Of a DNA stretch of 64,000 nt, positions 56,128-64,000 are shown in pieces (the first letter of the stretch is position 1; the number at the start of each line of letters is the position of its first letter). Source of the stretch: Clavulina sp. PMI_390 (lineage: Eukaryota > Basidiomycota > Agaricomycetes > Cantharellales > Hydnaceae). The notes beneath the pieces are model-generated. The model saw only the letters and a program-made list of their open reading frames with translations, did no database searches and was not told the origin of the DNA. The stretch is from assembly GCA_015039315.1 (NCBI GenBank), contig WIDE01000012.1, positions 363,397 to 427,396 of the forward strand, in the 5' to 3' direction. A program made the position numbers and the translations under genes.

Positions 56128-58846
56128 TTATCCAGTATAATCCTCGTCGTCATCAGGCTGACTCTCCTCGGAAAATTCGTAGGCACCACTCGGGTCATCG
56201 TGTTCCCCGCCTCTACCACCGCTGGAAGCAGAACTTTCCTCTGCGACGGGAGGCGTCTGGTGCTGCGTGCTCACGAGTCTCGCGAGGATTCGAAGGGAAC
56301 TCCTGCGTGGCTGACGAGTATCACTAGAGTCCCAGACACTTCCTTCAAACGGAGCTGAATATTCCTCTGACGTCGAGGCAGGGAGAGCGCGGCTCGCAGA
56401 GAAATAGGATGGGGGAAGTCGTGATCCAGAAGGCGCGCCTTGGACAACGCGCCTGTTAATGGCATGTGAAACGGAGGTAGATGCGAAGCTCGCGGATTGC
56501 GTATCATGAGCAGATGAGTGGGCAATCATGGAGCGATAGGCACTTTCGGTGGTGGTTGGACTCGCACGGCGGTTCCGACTTGGACCAGCTCCAGGCGTGC
56601 TGCCATACAAATCTTGGCCATCGTGCTCTGCCGAATCATACACGGAAAATGACGACGGTGTCTCCTGGGCGGCTCTTTGTTCCCCTACGGTTACGAACGG
56701 AGAAGCCAGACAATTGAATAACTCTATTCGCTCGCGTTGAGGACAGATTACGGCCGACACTTACGTTCTTTCTTTTTCCTCCCCTTACCCCTCCGCCTGA
56801 TGAAGGCATCATAGGTGCATTCTATACCGCGCTTGTCACAGTTGCGGCAAGGCTGTCCGCCGGAACATTTCAGCTTGCGACCTTTAGACCAACAGCAATT
56901 AGACCACGTGTGGCTGCTTCTCCGCAGGACAGGCTACACATACCGCGACAAAAATGACACGCATTCGTTTGTTTGCTTAGCCCATCGTCATCTCTCGACG
57001 ACCCGGCACTCGGGGTGGCCCGCATCGACGAACTAGCACCAGCTACGACCCTCCTTGCGCGTGGGCTCGACCTTGCCTGAGCTCTTCCTCCTCCTCTGCG
57101 CCTGGGCGGCTCGGTGTAATGTCCCGTAATATCATCCTCGCGTTTGATAGTCTCTTCTTGGTCTTGCTTCGTGTCCTGATCTACTACTGACCTAACTGTC
57201 GGTGGGACACTGCTAGGCGGACTTACCAAGCGGAGGGGAGGTGATGGTGGAGAGACATTCCTTTCGTGGAGGCGCCTACTGGCCGCTGGAGGGATCCGTT
57301 GGGATGGCGGTATCAGGAGCGATTGGGAGGGCGGCGGGGCGTATTGTGGGGGTGTGGGCCGTGAGATGGGAGAGGGCTGAGCATGAGGCGAGCGATTAGA
57401 AGGAGGGATCGTGACGGAAGATGAAGATATGTAGGTGTCATGTCTGCCTGCGGTGGATCTGTCAGGGGGGCGTCTCGGCGGCTCTCGAGGCGGGGGATAC
57501 GGAGGGCTTGGTAGGTCTGGGTTGGCTTGGGGGTAGGTTATGCCATGCTCGGAATAAGGGTACGTCGTGGAAGCAGCTCCGGACGGCACATTCGGTAAGG
57601 GCTGACTTGGATAATGCCTCGCCTCAGAAGTGGGAGGGAGTGGAGCCTCATGGTAGTGCGAAGGGGGTGGAGGGGGAATGTGTTGTGCTTGGTGTAATCT
57701 GCCGCCATATCCAGCTAGCCTTCGAGGCCGATCCAGACCAGGCGGTAATGAGGGAGGCGCATAGCTTAATGATTCCTGGGTTCGTGTGTCCGGCTCGGGG
57801 TATTGTCGAGAGCTCACAGGATACGGCGCTGGTAATGGTGGAGGAGGAGGAGGGAGGTAGTGGGTTTCGGGAGAGTAGTAGCTTTCGACTGGGCTTTGCT
57901 GCTGCTCGAATGAGCCTGCTGAGGATGAAGCTGGCCGCTGGCTGGGTGACTCTTGAGTCCCAGAGCCACTAGTAGGTTGTGAATAATCCGGGTAGGGTTC
58001 CGACGAGTAGATAGTCGAGGGGGCAGAAGATGAGTCAGAAGGGTGACGAGAGCCCTGGTAAGAGGCAGAGGGGGGCAAGGGAGGGTGTAAGGGAGGATCA
58101 TTCCGGTAACCTTGTGGGGTATTTTCAAAAGAAGGAGGGTGGGCAGGATGATTCGGATAAGTAGGATGGGCATGGAGATGGGGAGGGGGTCCGGGTGGTG
58201 GTCGTATGGTTGGGGGTGAGACAGTTGCATGAGGCGGGTAGTGCGAATACGATCCGGATGAATCTGGGCGAGGAGGGGAAGTATCTTCGCGAGGATTGTA
58301 CGAACCACGTTCATGTGAAGTAGGAAGATACTGTATTGGAGGAGGGTTGTATTCTGGTGCCGAAGGTATGCTCGGTGGTGCGTCGGGGAGGATGGCATTT
58401 CGCCGCTCAATTTGAATAGGTGAGGGTTGATATGGTCGTTGTGCAGGGTTATAATAAGTGTCCCGTTGGTCTGTATATGGCTGAGAGTTATAATATGAGT
58501 TTAAAGTAGAGTAGGGGGGGTGCTGGTGAGCTGTGTCGTGGCGTTGTACCACAGTCGGTGGTGTTCGTGGTCGTGCGAGTGGGGCTGAAAATGCCGGTGG
58601 TGCGCTACGCGGAGCTGGGTACGAGTAGGCGTAAGAAGGGGGTGGTTGATGCTGATGAACATATTGTGTGCCGAGCTGTGAGGTACCCATAGCTTCGCCT
58701 GAGGGAGGGGGCAGGCGCTCAGCAGCCTCATACTGGTTATGAAGCTGCGGGGGGTTCTGAGGCTGATCAGACGGATGATGGTAGGGTGGATTAGAGTTTT
58801 CTTCATCCGTATACCAGTTCGCTGTCGATCTGCCTCCGTTGTCCAT
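56128..58846 (-). CDS. Zn2Cys6 transcription factor with Pro-rich N-terminus
   Basis: Fungal binuclear-zinc DNA-binding regulator. The start MDNGGRSTANWYTDEE at 58846 opens about 600 residues of Pro-, Tyr-, Ser- and His-rich low-complexity sequence in one long exon. A basic patch (PPRRRGGGRAQARSS) follows. The zinc cluster spans an intron: ACHFC-RGRKLKC, then SGGQPC-RNC-DKRGIEC-TYD, which fits CX2CX6CX5CX2CX6C with all six Cys. It begins near residue 630 of about 870. The linker RRRGKGRKKE follows, then a Ser-rich acidic tail ending EESQPDDDEDYTG at 56128. Most Zn2Cys6 proteins carry the cluster near the N-terminus, so the position here is unusual, though known among basidiomycete regulators. 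No fungal-specific middle homology region was recognised. Targets unknown. Confidence 0.88.
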
Positions 58847-59444
58847 TGCTATGTGAGAGAATTGGGCGCGGCACGGCTGCAAATGAGAAAAATAGCACCC
58901 GCTGACTGGGTTACGAAATAGATATCGGGAAAAAATGAGGAGGCCCGGCGGGCCTCAGCTCTTTGATGTTTTTAGGGAGTGGAGGAGGAAGAAGGAGTGT
59001 GAAGGTCGAAAGCTATGGCGGGAAAGGGGGGTTTGGGATCAAGTGAGACATTTGAGATACAGTTCCGCATTAGTGCATCTTGACCGGGAAACGCCGAGGC
59101 AGGCCCGCGCAACCAAAAGAGAGACTATAACTTACCTCTTGGAACCTCAAAAGAGTATAATAATAATTACGCCCAGACAAACTGGCCAATCGCCTGTTTT
59201 GCCTTGTTGGGCAGAGGAGTTGCCATTCATTTGCCTCCAAGTCTGACTCTGAAGCGTCGTCAACTGTTCGTCGACATCATTTTCTTGGGCGAGCCGAATC
59301 GCAAACTTCCAGGACTGTATCTGGCATCGCATTAGGAGGGCCTTTCTACACTGAGTCTGTGTCAGTTCAACTCTCCGAAAACTCCGAAAATTTCAACACT
59401 CACTGGACTCGAAAATCCGACGCTTCGTTTGGCCCGTCAACAGC
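58847..59444. promoter_or_regulatory. Divergent promoter region, Zn2Cys6 gene / ILV3
   Basis: 598 bases between divergent starts. No TATA box or coding frame stood out. Both genes share this region, so common control is possible. Confidence 0.5.
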
Positions 59445-62185
59445 ATGTACACCTCCAGAACCGCGTCGCGCATTCTGAGGAAACGAGGGGCACGATGCCT
59501 CTCATCCTCGTCTCCACTGAGCAGTGATGGCAAAGTCATCATGAACCGCTACAGCAGGACTGTCACCCAGCCGAAAGACCAAGGAGCGAGCCAGGTGAAC
59601 GATTCACCCCGTGATAGCCAATGACATGCCACGAAACTCAAAAAAAGATGACTCCCTAGGCAATGCTATATGCCACTGATGGCATTGACGACCCTTCAGA
59701 CTTCAACAAGGGGATGGTTGGGGTTGCCAGTGTGTGGTGAGTGCTCCACCCGCTTCTCACAAGTCACTTCAGAAGGGCTGTCGCCATTGTCGCTAACAAA
59801 ACTCGGTTTTGCTCCAGGTATGAGGGTAACCCGTAAGTGCCAGTGGTTGTCTGAAAAGCAACCGTGCGATTGAACCCTGAGCTTGTCAAATGAATTCCCT
59901 CAAAGATGCAACAAGCACATCCTCGATCTTGGCCGACACGTGAAAAAATCCCTCGTCGAAGCAGACATAACCGCATACCAGTTTGGAACCGTAGGCGTGT
60001 CCGATGGTATCAGCATGGGGACTCGTGCAATGTCATATTCGCTCCAGTCTCGGGACCTGATCGCGGACGCGGTGGAGACAGCTGCAGGTGGACACTGGCT
60101 AGATGGGATGGCAGTCATTCCTGGTTGTGATAAGAACATGCCTGGTGTGCTCATGGCCCGTGAGTATCGCGTGAAATTTTCTCCTATCTTTCTCAATGCT
60201 TTTAACCCTGCACGACTCCATGCTGACCGTCGATCCCTCCACTTGCCTTCCTCGTACCTCAACATTGCCATCTGCCATTTCGCTTCTCTGATGGACGATC
60301 ATTCGCCACGTCTATTATCCAGTTGGCCGACTCAACCGCCCCGGTATAATGATCTACGGCGGGACGATCCGCGCGGGGTCTTGCGAGGGGCAACCTCAGC
60401 TCGACATCGTCTCATCCTTCCAGTCGTATGGCAAATATCTCCAAGACGGGCAAACCGAAGAAGCGGAGAAATTCCGGTTCAATACGATTCGCAATACGTG
60501 CCCCGGGCCTGGTGCTTGCGGTGGGGTGCGTCGATCCCTTTCTTCAGCATCCATTTGCTGCATGTGAATGAGTCATTCCCTGATTGGCTGACCAACTGAA
60601 TGGCATGTGCCATTCAATTTCCCCATACACAGATGTATACTGCAAACACGATGGCGAGTGCGGCAGAAATCCTCGGAATGACGCTACCAGGTTCATCGTC
60701 GTTCCCTGCTCAGTCAAAGGAGAAGATCGATGAGTGTCTTTCTGTGGGCGCGGTCATGAAAGCTCTCCTCGAAAAGGACCTCAAACCCCGTGATATCATG
60801 ACGCGGGCCTCGTTCGAGAACGCTATGGTACGCATATGCTCCTTGCAGCCTCTGGTTGTAAATTATGATTTATTGATTCTGGGTTGCCTCTGTTTGAATT
60901 ACTTTAGGTCTTGACCATGGCTCTCGGTGGATCGACCAATGCGGTCTTGCATCTCATTGCCGTCGCGCACTCGGTTGGCATTAAGCTCACCATCGATGAC
61001 TTCCAATCCGTCTCAGACCGCGTGCCATTCATCGCTGATCTCAAGCCTAGCGGAAAGTACGTCATGGAAGACGTATACAAAATTGGTGGAATACCCAGTG
61101 CGTTCATTTCCTTGGCTCGAAGATTTGCAGGTAGAATGGTGTGGGCTAACGGACTGATATGCACTTAACAGAGATCATTCATTATCTCATGAAGAACAAT
61201 CTTATTGATGGTAATCAGCTTACCGTCACTGGGAAGACTCTTGGCGAGAACGTCGATCGCTGGGTTGCGCAGCATGGCGAGCTCTCAGAATCAGGCCAGG
61301 ATGTAATTAGGCCACTCAAATCTCCTATCAAACCCACAGGGCATATTCGGTGCGTGGTATCTCTCTCCGTCTCTCATAACCGCTTCTTGGCTAATTGTGA
61401 TATTGATGTCAATACTTTTTCTCTTCATTGCGCATTTTGAATGATAGTATCTTGCGCGGAAACCTTGCGCCTGGCGGAGCCGTCTCGAAAATCACAGGCA
61501 AGGAGGGTCTTGAATTCACTGGAGTTGCCAAAGTATTTGACGGCGAGGAGGCGTTCACCGCTGCTGTCGAAAGCGGGGCACTGAAAAAGGGAGAGAAGGC
61601 CGTGGCAGTCCTCAGGTACCTCGGACCTAAGGGCGGTCCTGGTGCGTCTAGCCGTCATGCTAATATTAACGATACTCGGCTGATTAGTTCTTGCTAATTA
61701 CTTTGGCCTCGCGATATAGGCATGCCGGAAATGCTTAAACCTACCAGTTTAGTCATGGGGGCCGGGCTTGGAAAGGACGTTGCGTGCGTTACTGATGGGC
61801 GGTTCAGTGGAGGGTGCGTCTCATTCTATTCGGAGCCTGTGCTCTTCTATTCTGCTCCATTTAGCGTTATTCCCTTATACGAGTGTTACTCTCTCATACG
61901 TCATCTGACATATTGTGCATCTTTAATAGCTCACACGGCTTCGTTGTGGGCCACGTTGTGCCCGAGGCCCAAGTTGGTGGACCTATCGCACTTGTGCAGG
62001 ATGGCGACATGATTCATATCGACGCTGTGAAAAATACCATTGATGTCACGAACGTCTCTGAAGAGGAATGGGAGAGGCGACGCAAGGCATGGAAAGCACC
62101 CCCACTCAATGTTAGCCAGGGTACGCTTTACAAGTATACCAAGGTCGTGGAGGACGCGAGCCATGGGTGCATTACGGATGCATGA
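59445..62185 (+). CDS. ILV3: Dihydroxy-acid dehydratase, mitochondrial
   Basis: Fe-S enzyme of Val, Ile and Leu synthesis that dehydrates 2,3-dihydroxy-3-methylbutanoate and its homologue in the mitochondrial matrix. The presequence [20 protein letters not shown] (59445) is Arg- and Ser-rich without acidic residues. Mature part: [31 protein letters not shown] (first cluster Cys), [16 protein letters not shown] (second Cys), [33 protein letters not shown] (third Cys region), [48 protein letters not shown]. The end is GCITDA at 62185, about 590 residues. A 15-base exon (59818-59832) encodes YEGNP just before the first cluster Cys. All motifs are intact. It is divergent from the Zn2Cys6 gene. 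Confidence 0.94.
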
Positions 62186-62383
62186 AGATGGCAGGATGAT
62201 TCGGATTAGGAAAATAAAAGCGACCCGTATCCTTATGATACTTTTTGCTTCACACGTTCATAGTTGTATATATCGATTCCGCAGCCGCGTATCCGTGGAT
62301 GATTAAAAACACGAGCTCGAGGATCCCTTGGCCTGCAGATCGATCACAATAGAGAGATCATCCGATACAGTACGGCATGCAGA
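62186..62383. other. Intergenic, convergent ILV3 / 2H phosphoesterase
   Basis: 198 bases of shared 3' flank; nothing distinctive. Confidence 0.45.
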
Positions 62384-63371
62384 CTACGAGGGCCAGATCT
62401 TCATTTCTGCGAGCGGCTGATATGCACCTTCGCGGTCATGGCTGCCCATTGCGCAGAGCTGGATGCGATCAATGGGAACTGAGCCGAGGCCCTGGAACTG
62501 AATGGTGCCAGGGGATATTCCTAGCGAGCTTTCAGTGCTCGTAGCCGCTCTTGAGATGGGTGTGCTGACTGGAGGTGTGATTCGCGAAGCATCGAATGGG
62601 ATGCGACGATTTCGCGCGCGAGGCTGGGAGGGGTCCCGTCTATGCGAGCTATTGACAAGAGTGCAATGAAGCTGCATCCCACCCGGGAAGAGTATTAATA
62701 TCAACCCTGAAAATTGTGGAAGTGTGATTGATACTTGCTGTTAGTGGCCTACTGTCCCCTTCGAACCCGGCTGCTGTGAAGTGCGAAGCTACCGCGTCTA
62801 GGAATTACGTATCAAGTATTCACGCTCGTACTATAGCAATCAGTGTGAAGATCCAGCTGACCAGCAACTTTATAAAGGAAATCAGCTTCTGATGTTGGTT
62901 CAGCAAAGAGAACCTGAGGATGGAGGAGCAGGGTTCAATCAATATGCAATGATCATCCACACTTAATTTACGAACCTGACAGTCTTTTAGCTTAGTTTGG
63001 AAGCTAGATAGTGCATTAAAGTCTACACTTAAAGATCCCTGAGCCCTGTCAGTTGTGATCTCATCAACCACAGATCTCAGACCCTGGAATGTCTGCATTG
63101 CCTCAGATATTGTTCGTTGCGGCAGCGTGTTGCTAGATTGTTCTCCGGAGCCAGATTCGGGGTCACCCGTGAGGGACATGAGCCCGATCGTGAGATGTAG
63201 CCGGATAGGTGCAACGACGATGCTTGAATGCATCCCAGATATAGGCGGATCAGCAGCTAAGAGGGAACTGCCGAAGATCCCGGCATTATTCGTGAACGTT
63301 GATGATCGCAAAGGAAAACAAAGAAAATGCGTGAAGCGAGGCCTCGGGATTTTGGGTGGCTTTGGAGGCAT
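62384..63371 (-). CDS. ASCC1/AKAP7-like 2H phosphoesterase domain protein
   Basis: Small protein of the 2H (LigT-like) superfamily, related to ASCC1 and the AKAP7 NLS domain. It starts MPPKPPKIPRPRFTHFLCFP at 63371, then LRSS and ADPPISGMHSSIV. IRLHLTIGLMSL holds the first H-x-T motif. After two introns with VLFAEPTSEADFLYKVA, the last exon has MQLHCTLVNSSHR, the second H-x-T motif, followed by IPFDASRI and VPIDRIQLCAMGS, ending LAEMKIWPS. Both catalytic-type motifs are kept, so it could act on cyclic phosphates or 2'-5' or 3' RNA ends. No KH domain, present in animal ASCC1, is seen. About 230-240 residues. The start is the first Met before the domain; longer upstream starts cannot be excluded. 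Confidence 0.78.
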
Positions 63372-64000
63372 GTGTCGAGTCAAAACTCGTGGTTGTTCGG
63401 GAAACAGGTGGTGGTTGTGAAATGAAGACGGACCCGGAACCAGTGCAGCCAAATAAACGATGCCCTGAAAACGTGAATGGGGAGAAAACAAAGGGCGAGT
63501 CGGAAAAACGAGCGCCGCCATTCACGCCTTTCCATTTCAGGGTGAAAACAGGCCCTCTCCTTCCTCCATGTTTGGCGGCGCATCATCATCATCGCAATTA
63601 GAAGCATATACGGGGTTGAGAAAACACGCGCCAACCGGGTGACTACGGGGTGGTTTTCCATCTCGGAGTAGGAATTTAGCGTCGCGAATCAATCTGCCAG
63701 GACACAATGTCGGGCGGAAATCATGCAAAATTATATGCCATCGCACATGGTTGGGCGTGGGTGGGGCGAGCACCAAGCAAGCCGCGAAGCTCAGGATCAT
63801 CATAGCTGTCATGGTTTTTTCTTCGCCCAGCCACCAGCAACTCACTCATCCACCTCAATGCGATTCGCCGACGCACTCGTGATGACCACATTCCCAAGAA
63901 GCAGCGACAAAGGTATAAAGGGAACCAGGACCCCAAGAGAGGGGATCATCGTCCACTCCTTGGTCCGATCCCCTCGCTCTATCCCCCCCTCCCGCCAGCT
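63372..64000. other. Right edge, upstream of the 2H gene
   Basis: No supported gene. A TATA-like GGTATAAAG at 63912-63920 in a pyrimidine-rich 3' neighbourhood may be the promoter of a rightward gene that begins beyond the window. Confidence 0.35.

Noticed and set aside
57421..57972. Plus-strand 183-codon frame opposite the Zn2Cys6 gene
   Set aside because: Reverse shadow of the Pro-rich low-complexity exon; composition is explained by CCN codons read backwards.

Overview
The window is nuclear DNA of a filamentous basidiomycete, most likely an Agaricomycete. Genes are packed on both strands and split by many 40-70 base introns with GT(A/G)NGT donors. Several exons are only 15-22 bases long. 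The gene families fit this group: short F-box proteins, cytochrome P450 tandem arrays and RING-IBR-RING ligases. Two assembly gaps (30847-31408 and 41561-42209) each interrupt a gene. I see no rRNA, confident tRNA, CRISPR array or autonomous transposon.

Left part (about 0-41 kb, accessory). Two copies of a divergent pair, F-box gene (-) and RBR E3 ligase gene (+), lie in tandem at 310-4204 and 4588-8389. A third RBR gene follows at 9172-10439. Next come three minus-strand P450 genes (10725-13215, 14680-17160, 17846-20346) of two lineages. A conserved block holds the mitochondrial porin VDAC (21005-22511) and a longer RBR gene (22891-24706) that resembles the parent form of the short copies. 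Then come two large F-box proteins with LRR-like bodies (25258-27065 and 27717-29506), P450-4 (its 5' end in a gap, to 33692), a decayed third copy of the large F-box gene (33985-34836) and P450-5 (35530-38020). An F-box + spacer + P450 cassette has therefore been duplicated. A roughly 1-kb non-coding module occurs three times (13.3-14.3 kb, inverted at 29.8-30.8 kb, diverged at 39.3-40.3 kb). The first two copies abut P450 5' ends.

Middle (41-43.2 kb). A zinc-free-type MDR enoyl reductase/quinone oxidoreductase gene is interrupted by the second gap.

Right part (44-64 kb, conserved). Single-copy housekeeping genes: TFIIIC TPR subunit (TFC4/sfc4), a SANT plus AT-hook protein resembling Pol I factor Rrn5, a Cdc25/Ych1-type rhodanese phosphatase, COX20, chorismate mutase (ARO7), a Zn2Cys6 transcription factor, mitochondrial dihydroxy-acid dehydratase (ILV3) and an ASCC1/AKAP7-like 2H phosphoesterase. 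Neighbouring genes are often divergent over 200-600 base shared promoters or convergent with short gaps.

The most unusual theme is the build-up of ubiquitin-ligase parts (four RBR, two short F-box and three large F-box copies) next to five P450 genes within 38 kb, generated by repeated local duplication. Exon-by-exon reading shows that most copies are still open, so this looks like a living, diversifying locus rather than debris.
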